From assembly GCF_023343835.1 (NCBI RefSeq), contig NC_064437.1:24093001-24157000 (forward strand): 64,000 bases of DNA, given 5' to 3'. Below, piece by piece: positions 49,685 through 61,280 of the stretch. The notes under the pieces were generated by a model, which was given only the letters and a program-made list of their open reading frames with translations, had not been told where the DNA came from and made no database searches. The translations under genes and the position numbers were made by a program. Every line of letters starts with the position of its first letter. Position 1 is the first letter of the stretch. This DNA comes from Lagopus muta. Its lineage: Eukaryota > Chordata > Aves > Galliformes > Phasianidae.

Positions 49685-51099
49685 AAGAGGTGGAGCATTT
49701 ATCTTTTATGTTTTACTGCTCCACCTGGTTACCACTCTTTGCATGAGGTATGAGGAGCTGCTTTCACTGACCCCAGAGCAGCACCCTTCGTGTCCCTTGG
49801 AATAAGGGCAGTTTGCAACATGGGATGCTTACGCTTTGGCTTTCTGCTCCCTGAAGGGAGAGGGAGGGGGAACGAAGCCAGTTTTGCTGTGCCCACACAC
49901 GTCTCTGCCTCTGTGCTGGGTTTTTGTCCTGGAAGGGGGGGAATGGATCACAGGTGGAGCTGTGCAAACCATAGTGAGACCCTGCTGCAGACCTCTGGTG
50001 ATATGTGCTGGGCACATTGCTGATCCCGTATGGACTGAGCCAGCAGCGTGCACAGGAGCTGCAAGGTATAGCAGCACCAAGTGCTCTCCTCACTTGGAGA
50101 TGGGGAAGGGTAAAGCTGTAGGGTGACAATATTTGGAGGGCATTTCTTTCCTTTTTTTCTGACATGGAAGGACAGGAGGCTGAGCCCTGTGGGGTGGCTG
50201 CACAGGTTGAGGAGTGGCACCTGGAGCCTGATGGCATATGGATAATTGTAGAGTTGGTGGGAGCTGTTCTGAGACCTTCTGGAGAGACATAGCTGAATGT
50301 GTCAGAGCTTAGCACTGCTCTGCCGCTGCTCAGCTCACAGCTGCTTCGTGCTGACCTGCGTGTGGTACCAGTGCCTTTGTGCCAGGGTGTGCTGGGATGC
50401 ACTGGTTCTGTCCCAGTACCCCAGGGGATGCTGGCAAGGTACTGAGCCACCCATGCTCACCTGTGGCCTCTCCTTGTCTCCAGCTCCCCGAGGATATGAC
50501 TTTGTTACCCACATCATGAGGACCTTCTGGTGACGAGGATGCACCACTGCTAAGCTCACCAGTGGCCATAGGAGTTGTGGATCCCCTAAAGCCCTCACAA
50601 ACTCATAACAGCTCCGCAGCTTCCCCTGGGTGGCGGCCAGGACGGGCTCAGCGATGGGACAGCGCCGTGGCAGCGGGAAGGCTCCGAATTTCAGCTTCCC
50701 GTCCCTGGTGGGACCTCCACTCCCCGGGGGGTTCCCCTTCCCGAGCCCGGAGTTCTGTCAATGCGGTGCCCATTCCTCCGCCCGTGGGATTCCCCTCTCC
50801 CTCCCTTTTGCCGTTCGTTCTCCTTAAGCGCTGCCCCGGCTTCTTCCCCAAACCCTCATCTCGAGCTTCTCCGCCAACGAGGAGCAGATTTCAGCTTCTT
50901 TCACTACCGGGAGAGCTGCGCCGCCCTCCATTCTATTATTATTACCACTATTTTTCTTTTTTGTCTTTTCTTCTTTTGGGGTTTGCTTTCTTCGAAAGCT
51001 CACACGTAGCCGGGGAGGGGCCGGGGCCGTCCGTTCGTGCCCCCTGCAGCCGGGCAGCGCTCCGGCCCCTCGAGGCGTGGCGGGGCCGCTGCTGCGGGC

Positions 51100-51415
51100 G
51101 GGCGGGCAGGAGAGCGGGGAGGAAACTTCTTTCGAGTGGGGTGGAGAGGGGAGGGTAGGGGGTGGGGGTCGGGCAGGGAGGTATCAGCTCCGGGAAATGT
51201 GTCTTGGCAGCAGTCGGACGGGCGCTTCCCCGCAGGTCGCCGCGTTTCTCTCCGCAGTCGCCCGGGGCTCGGCGGCTCCCCCCGGTTCGCAGCCCCAAAC
51301 CTCGGGGAGCGCGGGGCCGCCGGGGACCGCGGCTGAGCAACCCCGGGGCGGTGGCTGAAGGCGTGGGGCTGCCCCCCCCTCCATCCCCGAGGCCTCCCCA
51401 CCGGAGCCGCCCAAG
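51100..51415 (+). other. LMX1A: Likely LMX1A noncoding exon (5' UTR)
   Basis: A good donor, AAG|GTAAGC, ends this stretch at 51415, and a good acceptor, GTGTCTGCAG, ends at 51564, 39 bases before the ATG. This suggests a 5' UTR intron of 149 bases. The left boundary is unknown, and transcription is inferred from splice sites and the CpG island only. Confidence 0.5.
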
Positions 51416-51564
51416 GTAAGCGGCCGAACCCCCGACGGCAGCTTTGAGCACTCAGAACCCCAAGCCCCTGCGATGGTGGGGAGAACGCGGGAAGAGGGTT
51501 CGGGGAAGCGACGTGCCCCGGGGCTGCCGTAGCTGAGCGCCGCGTGTCCGGGCTGTGTCTGCAG

Positions 51565-51603
51565 GCGGGCGGCGCGGCCCCTCGCCCGGCCCGGCTCCTC
51601 ACC
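51565..51603 (+). other. LMX1A: LMX1A 5' UTR part of the first coding exon
   Basis: GC-rich leader between the acceptor at 51564 and the start codon at 51604. No upstream ATG is present in it. Confidence 0.55.
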
Positions 51604-51679
51604 ATGCTGGACGGCTTGAAGATGGAGGAGACTTTGCAGAGCGCCCTGGACCCCGCCGCCCCCTTCTCCTCTCTGCTGG
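51604..51679 (+). CDS. LMX1A: LMX1A coding exon 1
   Basis: The ATG lies in the context CTCACCATGC, close to the Kozak consensus. It encodes the 25 N-terminal residues plus one base of Gly26. Donor GTAAGT at 51680. The same transcript exon is expected to begin at 51565. Confidence 0.93.
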
Positions 51680-52369
51680 GTAAGTCGGGGAGTCCTAGAG
51701 GCTGGAAGCACGGTGGGAGGACCCCGGTAGAGTGGAGTCCGTGGGGCTGCTCCGTTCCCGGTTCGCCCCGGCCCGGCGCCGCTGCCCTCGGCCGCGAAGA
51801 GCCCCCGGCGACCGCTTCGTTCCGCGGTTCCACGAAACCGTGTGTCCCCCGCTCCAATCGAAACGAAGGCTTTCCTTTCATCCCTTTTCTTTATTTTTTT
51901 TCTTCGTTTTCACCCCGCTGCCAAACAACCGCCATCTCTCCGAGCCGCGGCTCCACCGCCGCCTTTCCAAACGGAACGAAATCGGGGCCGATCCCCCTCC
52001 CTCGGAGCTCCCCTAAAGCACGGGCCCATCCCCGCAGCCGGGAGCAGCGCCTCGCACTCTCCTCTCCCCCCCGCGGCCCACCCGAGACCCCCAGCCCCTT
52101 TCCGACCCGCGGGGACGCGGCGGCGGCGACTCCTTCGGTCCGTTCCCGTCCGCCCGGCGCTGCCACCAGCCCCATCCCGCAGGCAGAGCCGCGACGCCCC
52201 GCTCCGTGTGCGAAGGGTGCCAGCGGGTCATCGCCGACCGCTTCCTCCTGCGCCTCAACGACAGCCTGTGGCACGAGCGCTGCGTGCAGTGCACGTCGTG
52301 CAAGGAGCCCCTGCACACCACCTGCTTCTACCGAGACAAGAAGCTCTACTGCAAGCTGGACTATGAGAA
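51604..52369 (+). CDS. LMX1A: LIM homeobox transcription factor 1 alpha, first two coding exons (partial gene)
   Basis: LMX1A is a LIM-homeodomain transcription factor for roof plate and midbrain dopaminergic neuron development. Exon 51604-51679 encodes [20 protein letters not shown].., matching human LMX1[21 protein letters not shown] and not LMX1B. Exon 52183-52369 continues with LIM domain 1, with zinc ligands C35, C38, H56, C59, C62, C65, C82 and D85. Joined phases are correct (GT at 51680, AG at 52181-52182, GT at 52370), giving 87 complete codons. LIM2, the homeodomain and the rest are not in the window: no match to the LIM2 start (LFAVKCGGC) was found up to 64000, so intron 2 exceeds 11.6 kb. 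Confidence 0.95.
52183..52369 (+). CDS. LMX1A: LMX1A coding exon 2 (LIM domain 1)
   Basis: This 187-base exon encodes a complete LIM1 zinc-binding domain, starting [20 protein letters not shown] and ending YCKLDYE. It differs from human at a few positions only. Donor GTGAGT at 52370; the intron then runs off the window. Confidence 0.95.
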
Positions 52370-52975
52370 GTGAGTGTCGTCCCCTTGTCCCCTTCCCTTT
52401 GCCCCCACTCTGTTCCCACCCGCAAAGCGCTCGGTGGCCCCGTGCTCCCATCCCCTCTCACCGCGTCCCAAAGGCGCTGGCATCGCTGTGATGTGGTTTT
52501 GGTTCTCTCTCAACGCACAGCAGCACCCACCTCCCTGGGGGGGGTTCTTCCCTTTTTTAGAGTTGTTTCGTTGCCTTTGGGAATTTAGAAACCTTTTGTC
52601 GGGAGTTGGTGAGAGCAAAGCCGTGGAGCAAAAAGCACTGAAAAAAGGGGAAAAAATAATCCCCTCTTTCTTCATGTTATTTTCCTCTGAGCACCCGGAG
52701 GAGGAATGTTACAATCTCTCCAACCCCCGTTCCTCGCTGGGCTGTTTCCGCGGTGCCCTCCAGGCAAGGTGACACGTTGGCCCCCTCCACTCGGATGGGG
52801 ATGCCGAGACACAGGGCAGGCACGGGGTCCTGCTGGGCTTGCTGCTGTGCGCCTGAGCCTTCCCCTGCACCAAAGCAGGAAATCGGATATAGGTGTCCAA
52901 AGCTTCTCCTTTGGAAAATGTGGGGCTGGGGAGGGGGGGAGGGCTCTATGTGTATGAGGAATGAGGATGGGAATT

Positions 52976-53040
52976 TTTTTATATATATGTATTCAATTTT
53001 TTTATTATGTATATGTGTGTATATATATTATATATATAAA
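52976..53040. repeat. AT-rich (TA)n/(TG)n microsatellite
   Basis: Imperfect TATATA, TGTGTA and T runs just inside LMX1A intron 2. No coding potential. Confidence 0.8.
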
Positions 53041-54348
53041 GAAAGCCAGTGGGAATAGGGAGAAAGTTGCAGAGATTCCTTCTCCTGCAGCTGCTTTCTA
53101 TTCCGCATTCTGCTCCTGCTATCACCGCTGCTCCATGATATTCTGCTGGGGGCCCCACCGGAGCCCCCCACATCTGTGCCATGGGGTCAGGGGCTCCTTG
53201 CCCTGCAGAATTCAGCGTTGGGCCGCATGTCCCTCTGTACCCTCTTGGTTCTCCTGGCTGGCTTTGGGGCTGCTGGATGTGCCTCTGGGCTGGCTGCTGG
53301 TTGTTTCCTGAGGCAGCTGTATGCGGGCCGGGCTCCTCACTATGGCAGTGGCACACATTGGAGTGCTGTGATTTTACTCCCAGAGGAGAAAAACTTCTCT
53401 GGCTCAACGCTGGGACCAGCCCTGCTTGGTGCCTGCCTCACTTTTCCTCGGTCCTGTATTGCAGGGCTGATTTAATTGCTATGGATACAAGGAAAATTGA
53501 AAGCAGAATTTGTGCGCACGGCCTTGTTTTCAAGTGTTTACGGAAGAGTGGAAGAATGAGCTGCCGTGGGGTGAAAAGGAGAGCGCTGCGTTTTAGGCAA
53601 AAATTTTGCAGAGATTGGGTGTGCTGCTTGCTTGGCTGTAGAAATTCGGCTATCGGTTCTCCTGGGTTTCCAATGCAATTTACTACACATTTTCTTCTCT
53701 AACTGTTCCTCTGCTTGGAGCACGTAGAGGGAAATGGGGTGAAATATTGCTGCAAAAAAAAAAAAGCAAAACAAACCCTTCCAGCTTACAGCACACATAT
53801 GTTTTGCTGCCGCGCGTCCCCATGCTGGGGGCTGCAACCCAAAATCCTCCTCCTATATCTCTCAGCCACGAAAGAAATTCCCTTTCACTGTGCCTCTCAC
53901 GCAGCAGAGCACCCGGTGCCATAGGGTTGGATGAGAATGAGTGGAAAAAGGAAACAGTCATAACTATTTCTGCGCTCGGGTGTTGTTGTGCTTGCTCTGG
54001 GTGTTTCCCGGCTGTGTTGCGGCTGCTCCTGCCTAGGCGAGATGGGGACATGAAGGACACGGGGCAGAGTCCCATGGAGCACTGTGGCCTTGTATATATT
54101 CTGTATATATAATATATTTTTTGCTCAAACTGCCTGTTCTCTTCTGGCTGGGCTCTCCCCGTTGCTGGAGCGTCAATGGCGATGGTGTTGGAAGAGCTGC
54201 TGGGGCTGATGAATTGGGAACAGCAGCAACACTTGATGCCCCATGCAGGCTAGGAATTAGTGTGGCCTCAGTCATGCTGCAAGGATCCTCCTTGGGGTAT
54301 GCTGAAGTTTGTTGTCTTTTAGTTGAAAGAAGGATTGGTGGCTGTTGA

Positions 54349-54528
54349 GATGCTTTGCTGAAGAGCAGTGGGTGCGGTATTTTTTGACACTGGGATGTTT
54401 TATCAAAGAGCCACATATGCGGTATTTTTTGTCATTGGGATGTTCTACTGAATAGCAGTAGGTGCGGTACTGCACAACATTGGGGCATTGTACCAAAATA
54501 ATAGGTGTGATGTTTTCCTCACTCCATT
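54349..54528. repeat. 45-base tandem repeat, about four units
   Basis: Units at 54349-54393, 54394-54438 and 54439-54483 are each exactly 45 bases and share GATGTT...AGCAG..GGTGCGGTA..ACATTGG-like sequence; a fourth at 54484-54528 is more diverged. Because 45 is a multiple of three, the reverse strand reads as 15-residue peptide repeats, which I judge incidental. Confidence 0.85.
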
Positions 54529-57500
54529 CGTTCCAAGGCTGTGGAGGGTTAATGGCCAAGCATGGGACTGCCGAGCTATGTGTTTAGTTATAAATACACC
54601 CGTGGAAAGTGTTGCAGGGCGGTTTTAAGCAAGAGGCTGATTTGCTGGACGCTCGAAATTGATGAATCATTTATTAAACCAGATGTTTTGCATTTCTTAA
54701 TCTTTCGTGAAGAGGTCAAGAACCTGCAGAGAGATGGATTAAAGACTGGGGATGCTGGGCTGGGTCTCGGTATCTCCTTGGGGCATTTCTCAAGGAGCTG
54801 GAGTGGCCTTGGGGGAAGCTGGGGGCCGGTGCCCCCCATGCTATACAGTCTGTGCAGAGCCATCATGCGGGAGATTTCTTGACCTACACGCTTAGGACAA
54901 TGCAAATTTGGGACAGAGGACATTTGTTACGGAACATCTCGAATGCCGGCGCTTGGCCAAATCTGATCTATGATGAGGTTCGGGCTTCACCCTGGGGGTG
55001 ACGCCATGGGGACAGCCCCACTGCAGGGTGATGCAGGAGGTGAGGGTGGGCTCTGGAAGCCCCCGTGCCCATGAGCAGCAGCGGCCATGCCGAGGGGCGC
55101 AGCTGGGGAGCGCGGCGACGGCGTGCCGGCTTGGCACATCCCCAGCCGCGGCGGGCGGGAGCAGATGGCCAGCACGGCTCGGAGCAGGCTGGCATGCGGG
55201 TCCCCGCCGCCGCAGCACTGCACTCCCCGGCCGGGGCAGGCAGTTGTGTGATGCCGGGGCCGTCTGCGCACTGCGTGATGGCTCTGTGCTGCTGCCAGCA
55301 TCTGCGGAGAGGTGCGAGTCCCAGCTCCTCTACTCCTGGGGTCCTGTGGGTGTCTCCATGCATGGAAGCGTGATGGTAAAGAAAATCCCCTCCTGGCCTT
55401 GTGTGCAAAAGAAAATGCCTGCAAGTTAAACTTGTAAATCTTGGGTTGGAAAAAAAACGGTACCTTTGTTTGGGAGGGGTGCTTTGGGGGGCACAGCCTC
55501 TGGGAGGGCCCTTCCTCAGCTGCAGGAGATGTCAGAGGGGATGAGGTCCTAACATGGGGTCCTGCCTGCACTCCCTCCAGTCTCTCTTCTGACCCTCCCC
55601 ATCCTTCCTCACCACTTTCTGTTCCCACTTACCCTTTCTCCTGCTGCAAACCCCACTTTGAATTCGGCCTTGGCCCCATAACGAGGGTGTCTTTGGTGCC
55701 TTATCCTTGCCCATAGTTAGGTTTGTGCCTTATGATTAGCATCATGTCTAACAATCCCCAAAAGGAGCAACAGCCTCATGTGACAAAGCTCCTCACCACC
55801 CTTCCTGCTGTGCTGGGGACCATCAGCACGCAGCGATGGAATCTATGTAGGGTGTCCGTAGATGATAGGAATGCTTCCAATCTTTGTGAATTTGGGGTCT
55901 GAATTGAGTGTTCTCCACTTGTGGTGAGTGCCAAAGGGATGTGTTCTAGACACCCTTAATGCTGAGGATGCTTGAGGAAAAAGAGGCTGGAGGGATGTGG
56001 AAGTAAGAGGTGTCCCAGACACTTTTAGGTGAATTTATCTAAGAAAGATTCAAATAGCATTGCAGTGATTTGAGCACCTTCCTTGGGCATGGCTTTCCAG
56101 ACTTTCTCTGGGTTTGCCTGGTTTTTGTGTTGTGCATGCTGACAGGTTTTCCACCTTCACAGAAAGTTGACCAAAGGCAGTGTTGCAGGGACTGTAACTT
56201 CTGAGAGAAGTGAACTATGAGGATGGCCAGAACCTGGGAAAACCCCCTAAAAGGGCAGTGCCATCCATGCAGAGCCAGCGCCACTCCTGCCCCACTGCAT
56301 CCATCCTCCGCTGCACCACCTCCGCTCCCTTCCCCTCTCCTTCCCTCGTGGGCTCCATTTCCGAGCACCACTCCCGGGGAGAGCTTTCTGTCCTTGACAG
56401 CGGAACAAATGCTTTTTCACGCGGCCATCGTTCCTCTGCCCATTGTCCTCTTCCCGGCCTCCGCCTCTGCCGCCACCGTGGAAAATCCCTGCAGGGAACC
56501 ACCGCCTCCCGGCCCCAAACCCCTCCAGGCACGGCTGCCAGACCCTGTGTGTGCTGAGAGCCCCTGGCTCTGGAGCAGCTGAGCAGGAAGAGGGAGGCTG
56601 GATTGCTGTCTTTGCTATTGAAAGCTCAGGGAAGCGTTTGGGTGAAAAATTTGGAAAGAGGAGTTAGTTTGACAACAGTGCTCAGACACAGCAATTTTTT
56701 ATTAGAGAGAGGCAGGGTTTTTCCCTCTAGATGCCCCTATCCTGAATGCATAGGGGTGTTCTGATTGCTGACGTTTCTGCTCAGCACTTGTTGGCCCTGT
56801 TAAAAATATTTAATCCTGCAAAAGAACGTGTGAAGTAGAGAGAGTTTCTGCAGACATGGCCAAAGCCATGGGTGGAAGCCTTCATGGCTGGGCACTGGTG
56901 GTCTCCAGTGTGATAGGATGGCTCTGACTCACTCATGGACAACTGGGTTGGCAATGGTGAAATGCAGTGCTTAATTATGTATATCTGCCGGGCAGAGCAC
57001 TGGAGTGCTGTCGAGCATCGTCCTCTTAAACAGTGCTGTGGGTGTGGGAGTTTGTTTAGGAAAGCCATTAAGTGTTTGAATCTTCTTGATGCCTGCTCAG
57101 GTGAATGTTGCTCCTTCCTTCTGCATCCATAATTACAAAAGAGTGAGCCCCAGTGGGCTGGCTTAAAAGTTTAATGATGCTTAAAGTCTTCCAGATCGGA
57201 GCCTGAGCTTGCTTCGGCTTTGGCTTGAGGTGAAACAGAAGGGAAGAGAGGTTTCCTGCATGCAATGCCTTGAGGATATGCAAAACTATGAAGATGGGAG
57301 GATTGGGTATGGAGATGGGTTGGGAGAAAGTGATGGGACAGGAGATCCAAGATGAGTGAAGGACCCTTATGGTGTCCTCTTAGGTCTGTTTGAATGAAGA
57401 GTGAGCTCTGAAGTGATTTTTAGGCTCTTCAAGCAAGTGGGGAGGAACCATCTGTACTGTGAGTGTGATGCAGCTGGGGATGCGGCTGCTTTCACGAGGC

Positions 57501-58757
57501 CACTTTTCCATGGCCACCAAAGGACCCCATGGCACACTGGTGCCATGATGAGTTGGTGCCACCCATCCCATAGGAAGTCACATGGCAAGGCTAGAATGAA
57601 CCTGGAGAGCCCAAATCCACCCGGCTCTGCTGGGATGGCCCACCCCTTCCTGCAGAGAAAGCACAATTTTGCTGCCAATAACGTCTCTTTTTACTATTTC
57701 CAACGGCACAATAACAATCCCAGCAACTCCCTGAACCCTTGGCTTTTCGACTCAACCTGCCCCCACCCCGTGCTGATTTATTTCGCCTGTTTCAGGCGAT
57801 CCTGCCTCCAAACACCAGCCCTGGTCCTTCCCTCCCCATCCCGGCGCCGGCGGAGCCTCGCGCGTCACGTCCAGCTCCATCCATCGGGGAAAGCGTTGTG
57901 GGTGAAAGGTGCTAACGAAACGAGAGCCGAGCCCACGCCTTCCCCTGCAGCCTCCTGGAAAAAGGCAGCAAAAGGCAACCGCCAGCACATCCTGCCGGAG
58001 CTGCGTGGCTTTTTCTTTTCCATGAGGATTAGTGGTTCAAGAGCGGGGATTTTCAAACTGACAAGCCCTTGGCAGAGAAATAATTATGGACTTTTTAAAT
58101 GCTTTGTGTTTCTTAAGTAGTTCTAAATGACTTTATCCCTCGAGGCATTTTTTTTATTTTTTTATTTTTAATAAATTCACAAAAAGGGGAAGGAAGGTGG
58201 GGGGTGCGGGAGGGGGGGGAAACATGTATTTCTTCAACGTCCTTAAAAGTATGTGAGATGTTTGTGGAGTTGCTGGAGTCGCAGCACTATGGTTTTTGCG
58301 TGCCTCTGTTTAACTGCAGCCAATCCACTGGAGTTTCTTGGACGGCGATGCTTCAGAAACCGGAGATGGAGGGAGATAGATGTGGTCATTTCTTGGCCAT
58401 CCCAGGAATGTGGGTTTCTGCCTTGGCCGTGGGTTCCCGGGGGCTCTCACCCCACTCCTTTCTGCAGGAGACGATTTCTGGATCCAACAAAGTTGCTTTT
58501 CCACGTTGTTTGCTCATGTTGAGCTGTGTACAAGTGGTGCAGAGGGTGCAGGATGTGAGCCTAACAATGGCCAGGCTCTGCTGTGCCTTTATGGAAGCAA
58601 GGGAGCCTGTGATGGAAGAGAGAGGGTGGCATCTGGGGTCATTAGATGCACTCAGGTTGAGGGGCAGCGATGCCCATGTCCTGCAGATGGGACAGGTGAC
58701 TCTCTGTGCTGCCTGTCCTGAATCTCCTGACCCCAGCTACAATTCCTCAGGTTGGAA

Positions 58758-58781
58758 AAGCTTTTTTTTTTTTTTTTTTCC
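58758..58781. repeat. Poly-T run
   Basis: About 20 or more T bases in LMX1A intron 2, followed by CCTCATCTTTCC. Possibly the end of an old retroposed element, but no body was recognised. Confidence 0.7.
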
Positions 58782-59769
58782 TCATCTTTCCCCAACCAGA
58801 CGCTGTGAATCCCACTAAAACTTCTGACTGGGGCAGGGATTACGTGCTCAGGTTTCAGCCCTTGTCTGTGAGCGGTGTAAACTTTCGGCCGGCACTCGAG
58901 TGACATTTTGTGGGAGATAGGAAAGTATTAAGTGTTGGGCCCTGCAGATAAAAATAGCTGAACACACTTTCTGGCTTCTTGTGGCTGCTCTGGCCCGGAC
59001 CCATTACTTCCACGCTTCCCACCTGCTCTTTTCTTTGCGTCATGTGCTGGGACACCCATGACATGACCCAGCTGTGTCCCCTTCAGGTGTCCCCACCTGA
59101 CTCCCACCAGCATCACAGGGGATGTGGCTGGAGCAGTGCTGCCAAATCCCCACCAACAGCTTCTCTTGGGTTTGTGGGACTGGAAGGTAATCCCTTGCTC
59201 ACCTTGCTTGCTGGGAGCCTGCCCCAAATGAATGCGGCACCCCCTGAAACCCGTAGCTTAGAGCAGGTGCCCCAGATCACCTGTTCTCCCAACCCTGATG
59301 TAGGAGCACTGCCCATCATGGGAATCTTTGGCTGTGCACATGTCCTGTCTGTTTTCCCTCTTGCTGTGTTTCAGAGCCGATGTTTTCATCCTGAGGTTAG
59401 GGCCAGAGCTGGCTCAGGGCCCCACAGCAGTGTGGGCAGATCTGACTCTTTGTGCTCCAGAACCTGGGGCTGGGGCCAGCCAGAAGGGACAAGGAGAAAG
59501 AAGAGGAAGGGCAGGGTCTAGCTTGCTCTGCCCTGGGACCAGCCCTGTGATAGAGGTGCTCTTCAGGCCTCTCTAAAAACGCCAGCCTGGCTCTGGAGGC
59601 CCTCTGGTGTAGTGGGAAGGGAGGCTTTCAGCTTCAAGCATCTCTTATGGTTTGGGAAACTTCAAGAAGTTGGCCTCCGAGGATCAGCTCTTCCCATGTC
59701 GTTCCTTGAGGGGTGCCTCCATTCCAGATTGTTGCTTTTGCAATATTTGCTGGCATGCTGTGCACCTCA

Positions 59770-59942
59770 AGAATCATAGAATGGTTGGGTTGTAAGGGGC
59801 CTCAAATCTCCCCAGCTTCATCCCCTGCCATGAGCAAGGACGTCCTCTGACAGGTCAGGCTGCCCATGGCCTCACCAATCTGGCCTTGGGCACCTCCAGG
59901 GACAGGACATCCATGTGGACCTCCTTCCTTGCAGCCCATTAG
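59770..59942 (-). mobile_element. CR1 fragment in LMX1A intron 2
   Basis: AGAATCATAGAATGGTTGGG, GGGGCCTCAAATCTCCCCAG, then GCTGCCCATGGCCTCACCAA and CTGGCCTTGGGCACCTCCAG, reverse orientation. Confidence 0.88.
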
Positions 59943-60990
59943 CTGTAGGCTTATTTAAAAGACCATTCTCAAACAAATGATGGCATATGAGAGCAGCATT
60001 GATGGGAACCTCTTGTCATGTGTGCTGCCAGCCCACCAGCCACAAGGACCAAGTCGGTCATCTGGAGCCCAACCAGTGTGATGGCACTTGGCTGCTTGCA
60101 CTGGTGGGCGATTCCTGAGCCCCTGCCAGGAATTCCTCCAGTGGGATTGGGAATGCTCTCGGGTGTTAAATTCGTCTGACAGCATGTCCTCTCTGAGCAG
60201 AGCCCGCCGTGCATTGGGACCTGTCATATGATGCCAACCATCTCAGCCCTGTGCTTCAAGGTCAACAGGGAGCTTGGGTACTGGGGCTCTTCCTGGCCCC
60301 TTTTTGGGAGCCTGAAAACCAGGGCTGTTTCACACTGTTGGGTACCTGCTCTATGCTGATCCCGTGTATGTGCATCACATGTGGCACACAGAAAACATTC
60401 CCTGACTTCAGGACTTCCCCAAAAGCTGGAGAAATCATGCTGGACGGCCTTCTCTGGGAAGAGGCAGTCCCTCTTGTAACAAAACTGGTTGTATAAAGCC
60501 ATTGTGAGGGGCCCTTTGGATGGCTTGTTAAATAAGAATTAGCGGGGGTTTATAATATTAATGGACAATTGGCCCTCGCAAATTCTCTTGTTACAAGAAC
60601 ATTTCATTTATAATTTGAATCCAGGTTGGGATGTGCTGAGAGATGCTCGAGCTGTGCATGAGGGTTAATGCAGTGCTCACTCCTGCCAGAAAATAATAGA
60701 AGCCAGGGACTGGAGCAGGAAGGATTAGGGAGAGGATGTGCACGGGTCGGGCTGCAGCTGCTGGGAGTCTTGTGCAGAGGGTATGGCTGGAAATCATTGC
60801 TTGCTGATGGCTGAGGGGGGCTGATGTGGGAAGGGAGCATGGCTCCTGGAAGCAGGGGGCTCAGCATCCAGAGGGTGGTTTTGGTGGGGAGGCTGTGTTG
60901 ATCAGAAAGGAGAAAGCTCTGTTGGAAAGGTTCTACTGCCTCTGCTTTCCTTGTGCTGCTGTTTTTTTGTTGTAAGAAGGGAGTGATGGA

Positions 60991-61280
60991 CTCCAGGGGT
61001 GAGGATTTGAGAGTGAGACAATCAAGCTGGGCTCCAGTAGTAGGGATCTGGGGGGTTAACTGAGAATGCTGGGATTCAGGGATGGGGACTTTTGAGGTGA
61101 GCAGATGATGCTGAGCTTTGGGGGTGAGTAGGGGATGATGATCTCCAGGGATGGTGTTTTTGGTGTGAGCCAACTAAATTGGATTCCAGGGATGGGAGTT
61201 TTGGGGGTGAACAGAGAATATTGGGCTCCAGTAATGGGTTTTTATGGTGAGCTAACCAAGCTGAGCTTCAGGGGAGGGGT
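60991..61280. repeat. Degenerate G-rich minisatellite, about 40-base units
   Basis: About seven imperfect units begin CTCCAGGG/ATTCAGGG and continue GATGGGxxTTTTGxGGTGAG...GCTGGG. It accounts for the long reverse-strand open frame over this region. Lies in LMX1A intron 2. Confidence 0.75.

Larger units (their letters stand above)
46951..50599. other. RXRG-LMX1A intergenic region
   Basis: Only 3.6 kb separates the RXRG polyadenylation site from the LMX1A CpG island. It holds a CR1 fragment and a poly-G run; no gene seen. Confidence 0.65.
50600..52460 (+). promoter_or_regulatory. LMX1A: CpG island over the LMX1A promoter and first exons
   Basis: The densest CpG and GC sequence of the window, with repeated GGGGC/GCCCC blocks. 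It covers the LMX1A 5' UTR and first two coding exons. CpG-island promoters are typical of developmental transcription-factor genes. Boundaries are by eye. Confidence 0.8.

Noticed and set aside
51000-51881. 293-codon reverse-strand frame in the LMX1A CpG island
   Set aside because: Pro/Arg/Ala/Gly-rich translation typical of the antisense of a CpG island; overlaps the LMX1A 5' UTR and first coding exon.
51544-52491. 315-codon + strand frame across the LMX1A start
   Set aside because: It reads through the intron, and the LIM1 exon is translated in the wrong frame; the spliced LMX1A model with correct phases explains the region.
57401-58120. 239-codon + strand frame in LMX1A intron 2
   Set aside because: No domain or similarity recognised; not in phase with LMX1A exons.
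60604-61173. Reverse-strand frame with peptide repeats
   Set aside because: Produced by the underlying minisatellite.
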